From Hyphomicrobiales bacterium (GTDB lineage: Bacteria > Pseudomonadota > Alphaproteobacteria > Rhizobiales > Beijerinckiaceae), in the NCBI GenBank assembly GCA_900470095.1, contig UBZM01000017.1:1-64000 (forward strand): a stretch of DNA of 64,000 bases. Reading direction: 5' to 3'. Positions 35,456-43,509 of the stretch are shown here, in pieces (position 1 is the first letter of the stretch; each line of letters begins with the position of its first letter). The notes below the pieces were generated by a model that saw nothing but the letters and a program-made list of their open reading frames with translations, was not told where the DNA came from and did no database searches. Position numbers and translations under genes: made by a program.

Positions 35456-36364
35456 TTGAAAACTCCCGGTTCCATCGACGCCACGCTCTCCCTCCTGCAA
35501 TCGCAGGGCTATGTCGCCGATCGGGCGCTGGCGACTGTGCTCTATCTGGCTCTGCGCATGAAGCGACCGCTGCTGCTGGAGGGCGAGGCCGGCACGGGGA
35601 AGACCGAGATTGCCAAGGTGCTGGCGGCCGCGCTCGGGCGGCGCCTGATCCGGCTGCAATGCTATGAGGGGCTCGATCTCGCCTCCGCAGTCTATGAGTG
35701 GAACTATGCGGGCCAGATGATGGCGATCCGTCTCGCGGAGGCGGGTGGCGCTGCGGGGGATCGTGCCCGACTCGAATCCGACATCTTCTCGGAGCGCTAT
35801 CTGGTCAAGCGCCCGCTCTTGCAGGCGCTGGAGCCGCAGGAGGGCGGGGCGCCAATCCTGCTGATCGACGAACTCGACCGCACCGACGAGGCCTTCGAGG
35901 CCTTCCTGCTCGAGGTGCTGGCCGACGCGCAGGTGACGATTCCCGAGCTTGGCACTATCAAGGCGGCGGAGCCGCCGATCGTGATCCTGACCTCGAACCG
36001 TACACGCGAGATCCACGACGCGTTGAAGCGCCGTTGCCTCTACCACTGGGTCGGCTACCCCGACACGGCTCGCGAGCTTGCCATCCTGAAAGCGCGCGCA
36101 CCGGAGGCCCCGGCCAAGCTGGCAAAGCAGGTCGTCGCCTTCGTGCAGGCGATCCGCAAGGAGGAGCTGTTCAAGGCGCCGGGCGTCGCCGAGACACTCG
36201 ATTGGGCAAGTGCGCTGGTCGAACTCGACGCAGTCGCGCTTGACCCCGCGATCGTCTCGGACACGCTGGGGGCGCTGCTCAAGTACCAGGACGACATCCA
36301 GGCGATGCAGGGCTCGAAGGTGAAGGAACTGCTGGACCAGGTGAAGGCCGACGTGCGGGGATAG
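35456..36364 (+). CDS. coxD: MoxR-family AAA ATPase (CoxD-like)
   Basis: This 302-residue AAA+ ATPase is of the MoxR type. Walker A is EGEAGTGKTEIAK (about residues 42-54), Walker B is ILLIDELDRTD, sensor 1 is VILTSNRTREI, and the arginine finger region is LKRRCLYHWV. CoxD of Oligotropha is needed to insert sulfur and copper at the CO-dehydrogenase active site, acting with CoxE, which is encoded two genes downstream. The start appears to be TTG at 35456, the only suitable codon before the conserved N-terminus. Confidence 0.9.
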   Translation: MKTPGSIDATLSLLQSQGYVADRALATVLYLALRMKRPLLLEGEAGTGKTEIAKVLAAALGRRLIRLQCYEGLDLASAVYEWNYAGQMMAIRLAEAGGAAGDRARLESDIFSERYLVKRPLLQALEPQEGGAPILLIDELDRTDEAFEAFLLEVLADAQVTIPELGTIKAAEPPIVILTSNRTREIHDALKRRCLYHWVGYPDTARELAILKARAPEAPAKLAKQVVAFVQAIRKEELFKAPGVAETLDWASALVELDAVALDPAIVSDTLGALLKYQDDIQAMQGSKVKELLDQVKADVRG

Positions 36365-36472
36365 GCGCGCCTGCCGTGAGGACAGGCCTTGTGTACCGAC
36401 CCAGGTCTTTCCTCTCATTCGCGTCGCAGCAGGTGGATGCGCGGGACCGGCCCGCGCATGATGGAGCAAGCG

Positions 36473-36847
36473 ATGAACGACGACATCAAGGCGATCGAAG
36501 CCGCTACCTGGACTTATCTCGACGGGCTCTATGAGGGCGATGTCGGCAAGCTGAGCCAGATCTTTCATCCGACAAGCGCACTGACCCAGTCGCTCCACGG
36601 CGAACTGAAGATCGTGCCGCGCGCCGAGTGGTTCGAGGCCGTGCGCAATCGCCAGTCTCCGAAGGCTGCTGGGATGGAGCGCAGCGACCATATCCTGACC
36701 ATCGATCTCGTGGGCCCGGCCCTGGCTCTGGTGAAGCTAAAATGCCAGATGCCGCCGCGCTATTTCACGGATCTGCTCTCCTTCGTAAAAGTCGACGGCA
36801 AATGGGTCATTGCGCAGAAGGTCTTCATGACCGAGACCGCAGCGTGA
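36473..36847 (+). CDS. nuclear transport factor 2-like (SnoaL/lumazine-binding-like) protein
   Basis: This 124-residue protein has the NTF2-like cone fold: a first helix (IEAATWTYLDGLYEGDVGKLSQIFHP), then the curved sheet ending VKVDGKWVIAQKVFMTE. The ATG at 36473 has GGAG seven bases upstream; an ATG at 36458 is possible. The fold serves as either an enzyme (isomerase, dehydratase) or a binding module, so no function can be given. It lies between coxD and coxE in the same direction. Confidence 0.78.
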   Translation: MNDDIKAIEAATWTYLDGLYEGDVGKLSQIFHPTSALTQSLHGELKIVPRAEWFEAVRNRQSPKAAGMERSDHILTIDLVGPALALVKLKCQMPPRYFTDLLSFVKVDGKWVIAQKVFMTETAA

Positions 36848-36901
36848 TCGCGCGGCAAGCCCTGGCCGGCGATCCGCGTCTACCATGACGGTGAGAACCT
36901 C

Positions 36902-38104
36902 GTGACCGGCAAGCTGCCTGAGAACATCGTCTATTTCGCGCGGGCGCTTCGCATCGCGGGTGTGCCCGTTGGTGCGGGGGCGGTGGTCGAGGCCGTCGAG
37001 GCGTTGGCGGATGGTGCGCTCGGTGCACGCGACGACGTTTACTGGGTGCTGCATGCGATCTTCGTGAAGCGGCACGAGGACAGCGTGATCCACGATCAGG
37101 CCTTTCGCCTGTTCTGGCGGCGGCGCAAGCTGATCGAGAAGATCATGGCGCAAATGTCCCCCGTCTCTCCGGGCGCGGATAGTCTGCCGGAGAAGGCCGA
37201 AGCGGGTGCGCTGCGGGTCGCTGAAGCATTTGCTCCGCCGCGAGACGAGCATGACGAACCCCCGGTCGAACTGACCGAGCTTTCGGCGCGCCTGACCGTC
37301 TCCGATCGCGAAATGCTGAAGTCACGCGACTTCGCCCAGATGAGTGCGGCGGAGATCGCCAAGGCCAAGCAGCTGATGTCCGAGCTGCGCCTGCCGCGGG
37401 ATACCGTGCCGACGCGGCGTTTCCAGGCATCGCATGTCGGCGCGCGCATCGACCCACGCCGCACCTTCCGGCGTTCGCTCAGGGGCGGAGGCGGCTCGAT
37501 CGACCTCGCATTTCGCGAGCGCGCCGAGATCCATCCCCCGGTGGTCGCGCTCGTCGATATCTCGGGCTCGATGGCAGAGTATTCGCGCATCTTTCTGCAT
37601 TTCCTGCACGCGATCACGGAGAAGCGCCGCCGGGTGCATTCCTTCGTCTTCGGCACGCGCTTGACCAATGTCACGCGGAGCCTGAGGGCGCGGGACCCTG
37701 ACGAGGCGCTGGCCCTTGCCGGCAGGGCAGCGCCGGACTGGGAAGGTGGCACCCGCATTGCCGATGCCCTGCACAGCTTCAATCGCGTCTGGTCGCGGCG
37801 CGTGCTTTCGGGCGGGGCGATCGTGCTGCTTTTCACCGACGGGCTGGAACGACATCTCGATGGCGAACTCGCCTTCGAGATGGACCGGCTGCACCGCTCC
37901 TGCCGCCAGCTCGTCTGGCTCAATCCGCTGCTGCGCTTCGATGCATTTCAGGCGCGGGCCAGCGGCATCCGGGCGATGCTCCCGCATGTCGATTCGTTCA
38001 GGCCGATTCACAACCTCGCAGCGATGGCCGATCTCTGCGCCGCACTCTCGCCGGACGCAGACCGGAGAAGTGATCCACGCCTGTGGTTGAAGAAGGCGGG
38101 CTAG
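36902..38104 (+). CDS. coxE: von Willebrand factor A domain protein (CoxE-like)
   Basis: This 400-residue cytoplasmic protein is the partner of the MoxR-type ATPase CoxD. A helical N-terminal domain (about 1-195) is followed by a VWA domain with an intact metal-ion-dependent adhesion site: DISGSMAEYS (DxSxS, about residue 218 on), with the further acidic residues in GGTRIADAL and LFTDGLE. MoxR/VWA pairs act as chaperones that insert metal cofactors. The start is GTG at 36902. Its TAG stop shares the sequence CTAG with the stop of the convergent hydrolase. Confidence 0.92.
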   Translation: MTGKLPENIVYFARALRIAGVPVGAGAVVEAVEALADGALGARDDVYWVLHAIFVKRHEDSVIHDQAFRLFWRRRKLIEKIMAQMSPVSPGADSLPEKAEAGALRVAEAFAPPRDEHDEPPVELTELSARLTVSDREMLKSRDFAQMSAAEIAKAKQLMSELRLPRDTVPTRRFQASHVGARIDPRRTFRRSLRGGGGSIDLAFRERAEIHPPVVALVDISGSMAEYSRIFLHFLHAITEKRRRVHSFVFGTRLTNVTRSLRARDPDEALALAGRAAPDWEGGTRIADALHSFNRVWSRRVLSGGAIVLLFTDGLERHLDGELAFEMDRLHRSCRQLVWLNPLLRFDAFQARASGIRAMLPHVDSFRPIHNLAAMADLCAALSPDADRRSDPRLWLKKAG

Positions 38105-38743
38105 GCGGGTCTGCTGAAGCGGCCATGCTGTAGGCCGCGTCTGCTCGATCGCCTCGCGGTTGCGCATGATCAGTGGATGTGTCGCGTGGAGCGTGATGTG
38201 ATCGCTCATCCCGGTGGCGCGGGTGCGCACAACCGAGACCCGGCCGTCATTTGGCCGCGGCAATAGCAGGGACAAGAGTGGATAGAACGAGCGGTCGCCA
38301 GCGATCACGCCGAGCGGATAGTCGACTGGGCCGAGGATGCGGAGCAACTGCTCCGGCCTTGCCGTAACCAGCTCCGCGCCGGCCGGACCGAAGAACGCGC
38401 GATAGAGCGGGTTTCCCTTCAGCAGATCGGCGATCTCGCTGCCCTCGTTGGGGGGCGCCAGCATCACGACATGGCCGAGCCGTTCTGGGCGGTGGCGGGT
38501 GATATAGGAGCGCGCCACTAGCCCTCCCATCGAATGAGTGACGAAATGCAGTCGGCCGTCGAGCCCGCCGCTGAAGCGCGCGATCGGCTCATGCAGTTGC
38601 GAGGCAATGTCGTCGAGGCCGCTGCTACGCGCGGGATAGTCGAGGTTCAGTGTCCCGTAGCCATCGGCCTTCAGAATGCGTTCGAGCCCCGAGAGCGATC
38701 CGGAGCGCCGCGCAATGCCGTGCAGTAGAACGATGCCGTCCAT
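38101..38743 (-). CDS. alpha/beta hydrolase with a C-terminal frameshift
   Basis: This lipase-like alpha/beta hydrolase of about 210 residues has IVLLHGIARRSGSL (oxyanion region), the nucleophile elbow VTHSMGGLVAR and THPLIMRNREAIEQT near the end. In the starting frame there is no stop until 37322, deep inside the antisense of coxE. One base shift in the stretch 38131-38140 restores the expected family ending QHGRFSRPA and a TAG at 38101-38103. That TAG overlaps the coxE TAG (38102-38104), so this was almost certainly the original end. Either a real frameshift or a sequencing error. The catalytic core is intact. Confidence 0.75.
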
Positions 38744-38953
38744 GGGCCGCCGTGCCTCACTGCGCGCTGGATAGAGGGATCGTTACCGTAGGTCGAGGAG
38801 GGGCACGTGTTTTCGCCATCCGGGTGCCCGCCGCATGCTCGAAACCTGCGGCGACTATGCTTAAGTAGGCGGGGCTCGCGGCCCGCTCGCGCGTATGATG
38901 CGGCGCGTCTAAACTGCGCTCCGGCGCCGCGGGCCGAACAGGGATCGATAGCC

Positions 38954-39277
38954 ATGATCAGTACCGACACCGATATTCTCGCCACGGCCGAGAGTTGGGC
39001 CAAGGCCGGGCGCGGCGTGGCGCTTGCCACTGTGATCGAGACCTGGGGCTCCGCCCCCCGCCCGGTGGGCTCGCACCTTGTCATCGACGAAGAGGGCAAT
39101 TTCCTCGGCTCTGTCTCGGGAGGCTGCGTCGAGGGGGCCGTGGTGGAAGAGGCTGCCGACGTCATCGCCGATGGACAGGCGCGCACGCTTGAGTTCGGCG
39201 TCGCGGACGAGACGGCCTGGAAGGTCGGTCTCTCCTGCGGCGGTCGCATTCGGGTCTATGTCGAGAAGGTGCACTGA
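38954..39277 (+). CDS. XdhC-family protein, N-terminal domain only (CoxI/XdhC-like)
   Basis: This 107-residue protein corresponds to the N-terminal domain of XdhC, the chaperone that carries molybdenum cofactor and promotes its sulfuration and insertion into xanthine-oxidase-type enzymes. VALATVIETWGSAPRPVGSHLVI and GSVSGGCVEGAVVEEA are the domain signatures, including the conserved cysteine in GGCVEG. The C-terminal Rossmann domain is a separate gene at 39910-40602. The two are separated by a LysE exporter whose ATG overlaps this gene's stop (TGATG). Confidence 0.9.
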   Translation: MISTDTDILATAESWAKAGRGVALATVIETWGSAPRPVGSHLVIDEEGNFLGSVSGGCVEGAVVEEAADVIADGQARTLEFGVADETAWKVGLSCGGRIRVYVEKVH

Positions 39278-39906
39278 TGGCTTCCTGGGAAACACTCGCC
39301 GCCTTTGCGGTGTTGACGATCGCTGTCGCCTATTTCCCTGGCCCGGCTCTGCTTTATACGGCGGCGCAGACGATTACACATGGCCGTCGCGCTGGCTTCA
39401 TGGCGATGCTGGGCATCCATCTCGGCTGCTACCTGCATGTCATTGCAGCTGCCTTCGGCCTCTCGGCCGTGTTCAAGCATGTGCCAGAACTCTATGTCGC
39501 GGTGAAGCTCGCCGGCGCGCTCTATCTGGTCTGGCTCGGCATCGGCATGATCCGCTCCAGGCTCGGCGGAACGGATGTCGATGTCTCCCCGCCCAAGACC
39601 GTGAAACGGGCGTTGCTCGATTCCTTCATTGTCGAGGTGCTGAACCCCAAGGTGGCGCTGTTCTTCATCGCGTTGTTGCCGCAGTTCGTCGACCCCGCGG
39701 CGTCCCTGCCGGTCTGGGCGCAGTTCCTGATCCTCGGCACGATCGTGAACTTCGCCTTCTCCTCGGCCGATTTCGTGACGGTGTTGGGAGCATCGGCGGT
39801 CGTCAAGACGATGAAGAAGACCAAGGCCGGATTTGCCTTCGGCCGCTGGCTCGGTGGTTCTCTGATGATAGGTCTCGGCGTCAAACTTGCGACCGACAGG
39901 GGCTGA
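39277..39906 (+). CDS. LysE/RhtB-family exporter
   Basis: This 209-residue inner-membrane protein has about six hydrophobic helices. YFPGPALLYTAAQTITHGRRAGFMAMLGIHLG is the LysE-family signature (PGP motif then the G-rich TM), and LNPKVALFFIALLPQFV completes it. The family exports amino acids or similar solutes. It is translationally coupled to the XdhC N-domain gene (one-base overlap) and precedes the XdhC C-domain gene by three bases, so it seems an integral part of this maturation operon. Confidence 0.92.
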   Translation: MASWETLAAFAVLTIAVAYFPGPALLYTAAQTITHGRRAGFMAMLGIHLGCYLHVIAAAFGLSAVFKHVPELYVAVKLAGALYLVWLGIGMIRSRLGGTDVDVSPPKTVKRALLDSFIVEVLNPKVALFFIALLPQFVDPAASLPVWAQFLILGTIVNFAFSSADFVTVLGASAVVKTMKKTKAGFAFGRWLGGSLMIGLGVKLATDRG

Positions 39907-39909
39907 GGC

Positions 39910-40602
39910 ATGGATCTTTCGCTGCTCTCCGCGCTCAATGTCGAGCGCGCCGCCCGCCGTGCCGCAGTGCTGGTCACTGATATCGGCAGCGGCGCTCAAA
40001 GGCTGGTAGGGGAGGCCGATCTCGCGACCGATCCGCTGGCTGGCCTGCTCGACAAGCAATTGCGTACCGGCAAGAGCGGTACGGTCGAGACGGAGGGGAC
40101 ACGTTACTTCCTGACCGTGCAGGTGCCTCCGCCGCGCGTCGTGGTCACCGGTGCGGTGCATATCTCGCAGGCGATGGCGCCGATGGCGAAACTGCTGGAT
40201 CTCGATGTCGCCATCATCGATCCGCGGACCGCCTTTGCTACGCCCGAACGCTTTCCCGACGTGACGCTGCTGCCGGAGTGGCCGGATGAAGCGATCAAGC
40301 AGCTCGGCCTCGATAGCTATACCGCCTTCGTCGCCCTGACCCACGATCCGAAAATCGACGATCCCGGGCTGGAGGCGGCCTTGCGCTCGGACTGCTTCTA
40401 TATCGGGGCGCTGGGCAGCCGGAAGACGCATGGCAGGCGCATCGAGCGCCTGACGGCGGCAGGCTTCGATGAGGCGACGCTGGCACGCATCCATGCGCCG
40501 ATCGGCCTGGACATCGGCGCGGTCTCTCCGTCCGAGATCGCGCTCGCCATTCTGGGGGAGATCGTGATGACACTGCGGGGCCCGCGCAGGGCACTCTCAT
40601 GA
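39910..40602 (+). CDS. XdhC-family protein, C-terminal Rossmann domain (CoxF/XdhC-like)
   Basis: This 230-residue protein contains an XdhC N-like segment (about 15-75) and the XdhC C-terminal Rossmann domain (about 80-215: VVVTGAVHISQAMAPMAKLLDLDVAIIDPR, then CFYIGALGSRKTHGRRIERL, HAPIGLDIGAVSPSEIALAILGEI). It would complete the chaperone with the 107-residue protein at 38954-39277. It overlaps the fused MoCF/MocA gene by four bases (ATGA). Confidence 0.9.
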   Translation: MDLSLLSALNVERAARRAAVLVTDIGSGAQRLVGEADLATDPLAGLLDKQLRTGKSGTVETEGTRYFLTVQVPPPRVVVTGAVHISQAMAPMAKLLDLDVAIIDPRTAFATPERFPDVTLLPEWPDEAIKQLGLDSYTAFVALTHDPKIDDPGLEAALRSDCFYIGALGSRKTHGRRIERLTAAGFDEATLARIHAPIGLDIGAVSPSEIALAILGEIVMTLRGPRRALS

Positions 40603-42200
40603 AATTCGGTCCGGTCGCTATCGCCGATGCCATCGGCTCCGTTGCGGCGCATTCGGTGCGGGCAGGCGAGGTCATCGTCCGCAAGGGGGCGACGATCACG
40701 GAGGATGATGCGCGCCGCCTGGCGGGAGCCGGCGTCTCCGAACTGGTCGCAGTCCGGCTCGAAGCCGGCGATGTCGATGAGAATGTGGCAGCCGAGCGTC
40801 TTGCCAGGGCACTCGCCGGGCCCGGCGTGGTGACCGAGGCTCCCTTTACCGGCAGGGTCAATCTCTTTGCTGCGGCTGCCGGTGTCCTGAAGCTCGACGT
40901 GCAGGCGCTCGACGCCTTCAACACGATCGACGAGGCTATCACCGTCGCGACACTGCCTGCCCTCAAGGCGGTCGTTGCAGGCGAAATGGTCGCGACCGTG
41001 AAGATCATTCCCTATGGCGTCCCAGGCCAGTGCGTCGACGACGCGATCGGGCGGATCGGAGCGATCCGCCCGATCGCGGTCACCGAATACCAGCTCAGAA
41101 CGGTGGCCGTGGTTTCGACATTGCTGCCGGGCCTCAAGCCTTCGGTGGTCGACAAGACGTTGCGGGTGATGGCGGAGCGCCTTGCTCCCGCAGGCGCACG
41201 ACTCGAATCGGACGAGCGTGTGCCGCATCAATCGGGGCCGCTCGCGGAGGCCATCCGCGAGGCGGTGGCGGGACCGGCCGATATCGTCGTCGTCTTTGGC
41301 GCATCGGCCATCACCGACCGCCGCGACGTGATCCCGCTGGCGCTGCTGGAGGCAGGCGGCCGCATCGAACATCTCGGCATGCCGGTCGACCCGGGCAATC
41401 TGCTGCTGCTCGGCGAACTCGACGGCAAGCGGGTGATCGGCGCACCGGGCTGCGCCCGTTCGCCCAAGGAGAATGGGTTCGACTGGGTGCTGCAGCGCGC
41501 GCTCGCCGGTGTTCCCGTGACCCGTGCGGACATTCAGAAGATGGGGGTCGGCGGCCTGCTGATGGAGATCGTCACGCGGCCGCAGCCGCGTGCACCTGGC
41601 CATCAGGCTGTGGCACCCGTTGCCGGGCTTGTCCTTGCGGCCGGGCGCTCGACCCGGATGGGGGAACGCAACAAGCTGCTGCAGACGGTACGTGGCGAGC
41701 CTCTCGTTCGTCATGCCGTGAAAGCGCAGCTCGCCTCCCGCGCTGCGCCGGTATTGGTGGTCACTGGGCATCAGGCGGCCGAGGTCAGGGCGGCGCTCGC
41801 AGGGCTCGATGTCGCATTCGTGGACAACCCCGATTTCGCGGCCGGCCTTTCCAGCTCGGTCCGCGCCGGGCTCAGGGCTTTGCCGGAGGATGTCCCTGGT
41901 GCGGTGGTCTCGCTTGGCGATATGCCGAACGTGACCCCGCAGGTGATCAATCGGCTGGCAGAGGCTTTCGCCGACCGGCCCGACGCTCTCGCCGTGGTGC
42001 CAACGCTGTTCGGGCAGCGCGGCAACCCGGCGTTGTTGTCGCGTGCGCTTTTCCCGGCGGTGGAGCGGCTCTCGGGCGACCAGGGAGCTCGCCGCCTGCT
42101 GGACGCCGCCGGAGAGTCGGTCGTGGAGGTACCGCTTGACGACCCCGCGATTGCGATTGATGTCGATACGCCCGAGGCACTCAAAGCACTGACGGGATAG
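40599..42200 (+). CDS. fusion of molybdopterin-binding domain and molybdenum cofactor cytidylyltransferase (MocA-like)
   Basis: This 533-residue cytoplasmic protein has two parts. Residues about 1-335 are a MoeA/MoCF-like molybdopterin-binding region (SVAAHSVRAGEVIVRKGATIT, then VVVFGASAITDRRDVIPLAL). Residues about 340-533 are a nucleotidyltransferase of the MocA type: LVLAAGRSTRMGERNKLLQ binds CTP or GTP, with DMPNVTP near the metal site and GNPALL further on. MocA makes the molybdopterin cytosine dinucleotide that CoxL-type enzymes require, so this gene fits the end of the cox maturation operon. Confidence 0.9.
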   Translation: MKFGPVAIADAIGSVAAHSVRAGEVIVRKGATITEDDARRLAGAGVSELVAVRLEAGDVDENVAAERLARALAGPGVVTEAPFTGRVNLFAAAAGVLKLDVQALDAFNTIDEAITVATLPALKAVVAGEMVATVKIIPYGVPGQCVDDAIGRIGAIRPIAVTEYQLRTVAVVSTLLPGLKPSVVDKTLRVMAERLAPAGARLESDERVPHQSGPLAEAIREAVAGPADIVVVFGASAITDRRDVIPLALLEAGGRIEHLGMPVDPGNLLLLGELDGKRVIGAPGCARSPKENGFDWVLQRALAGVPVTRADIQKMGVGGLLMEIVTRPQPRAPGHQAVAPVAGLVLAAGRSTRMGERNKLLQTVRGEPLVRHAVKAQLASRAAPVLVVTGHQAAEVRAALAGLDVAFVDNPDFAAGLSSSVRAGLRALPEDVPGAVVSLGDMPNVTPQVINRLAEAFADRPDALAVVPTLFGQRGNPALLSRALFPAVERLSGDQGARRLLDAAGESVVEVPLDDPAIAIDVDTPEALKALTG

Positions 42201-42554
42201 AGACTAGGCGGACTTGGCTGGAAGCGGCCATGAGCTATCCGCGTCGTGGCGCGGATGCAGCGCGCGGAGCCGTGAAGCGCATGTCTCGGGATAAGCTCCC
42301 TTCGACATCGTGACCTCGTTGGTATGTTATGCGGGCCTCCCGAGACCGCCACTCCTGCGGTGAATCTGATTCCGGACCTTGCTGGAGCGGCCATCCGGCG
42401 CGCGCCGCTTGCACAGCCCCGATCCGACGATTGTCGCTGGAGCAAGCCATGTTCGCTCGTTGTGGCACCGGTTTTGCAAGCTTTCGTTAACCAGACGGGC
42501 GCAGCCTCAAGAAATCGGCTACACTTTCATCGCATCGCGACGAGGGAGGGGGCG
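42201..42554. other. intergenic region upstream of usg
   Basis: 354 bp with no convincing gene. ATCCGCG and CGCGGAT (around 42237-42257) form a small hairpin soon after the MocA stop, and a good sigma-54-type promoter match lies at 42463-42478. Otherwise I see nothing. Confidence 0.5.
42463..42478 (+). promoter_or_regulatory. sigma-54-type promoter candidate upstream of usg
   Basis: TGGCACC-GGTT-TTGCA matches the -24/-12 consensus TGGCACG-N4-TTGCW at all but one position, with the correct GG-to-GC spacing. Transcription would begin near 42490, leaving a leader of about 65 bases before the usg ATG. I see no nearby enhancer-binding protein gene, so this could be chance. Confidence 0.4.
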
Positions 42555-42824
42555 ATGGTATCAGAGGACTTCATAAAGCAGCTCAAGGGCTACGGACTGA
42601 CCACGGCGACGATCCTCTATCGCATGCCGGATCATCCCAGCGTGCTGCAGACCTTCATCTGGCAGCATTACGATGTGGCGCCGCGCTTTCCGGTGCTTCG
42701 CGATTTTCTCGACTTCTGGCGTCGCGAACTCGATGGACCGCTGCATTCAGTGGTCGTCGCCCATTCGCGTCTGCTCAGGCCGGCCGAGATCGTGAACGTG
42801 AACGGCGTGCTGACGCTGCATTGA
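42555..42824 (+). CDS. usg: Usg family protein
   Basis: This 89-residue protein matches the conserved alphaproteobacterial Usg family: KGYGLTTATILYRMPDHPSV, FIWQHYDVAPRFPVLRDFLDFW and ELDGPLHSVVVAHSRLLRP are near-invariant. The ATG at 42555 follows GGGAGGGGG. The role of Usg is unknown. The exoD-like gene begins at its stop codon, so the two are probably coupled. Confidence 0.85.
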   Translation: MVSEDFIKQLKGYGLTTATILYRMPDHPSVLQTFIWQHYDVAPRFPVLRDFLDFWRRELDGPLHSVVVAHSRLLRPAEIVNVNGVLTLH

Positions 42825-43498
42825 GCGTCTGCGCCAAGGGCGCTTGTTGGGCAAAGGGCGAGCGTGCTAGGTCGCAGCTCCCCAATGGCAGACCATCACG
42901 CTTGTCATCGCCCTTGCGCACATCCGGACTGCTGACGGCTCTCGCGACCTTACCCGGTGAGCGTATTCCCGTCGGAACCATCGTCGCAGCTCTGAAGGAT
43001 CGGACCTACGCCCTGCTCGTGGTCCTGCTCGGGCTGCCGAACTGTCTGCCTATGCCACCGCCGATTCCGTTGGTCTGCGGACTCGTGCTTGCCTTCGTGG
43101 CGGCACAGATGCTGGCCGGGCGCGCCATGCCCTGGCTGCCCGAGGGGCTGCTCGACAAGACCATCGGCAAGCCGGAATTGGCGAAGGCCGTGTCGCGTGC
43201 GCTGCCTCCGCTGGTCCGGCTGGAACGGATTTCGCGGCCGCGCCTGACGATGTTGGGAGGGACGGTCGCAATCCCGATCCTTGGCCTGCTGATCTTGATC
43301 CTCGCGCTTGGCCTCGTGGTATCGGCACCGTTCATCGGGCAGATTCCGCTCGGTCTTGCCGTCTGCCTGGTGGGGCTGGGGCTGGTCGAGCGCGATGGGC
43401 TGTTCATCATCGCGGGGACGCTGGTCGGTATTGGCGGCCTTGTCCTGAGCGCCGGATTTGCCTACGCGATCGTCAGCGGGATCTCCGAACTGATCTGA
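42821..43498 (+). CDS. exopolysaccharide synthesis protein ExoD family
   Basis: This 225-residue membrane protein fits the ExoD family: GERIPVGTIVAALKDRTYALLVVLLGLPNCLPMPPPIP is the typical N-terminal motif, and three or four hydrophobic helices follow (about residues 65-95, 147-172, 178-195 and 200-222). ExoD mutants in Rhizobium are altered in exopolysaccharide and alkali tolerance. The first in-frame start is TTG at 42821, overlapping the usg stop; the conserved part begins near residue 35, so a later start (for example TTG 42902) is possible. Confidence 0.78.
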   Translation: MSVCAKGACWAKGERARSQLPNGRPSRLSSPLRTSGLLTALATLPGERIPVGTIVAALKDRTYALLVVLLGLPNCLPMPPPIPLVCGLVLAFVAAQMLAGRAMPWLPEGLLDKTIGKPELAKAVSRALPPLVRLERISRPRLTMLGGTVAIPILGLLILILALGLVVSAPFIGQIPLGLAVCLVGLGLVERDGLFIIAGTLVGIGGLVLSAGFAYAIVSGISELI

Positions 43499-43509
43499 TG
43501 ATCGGCGCG

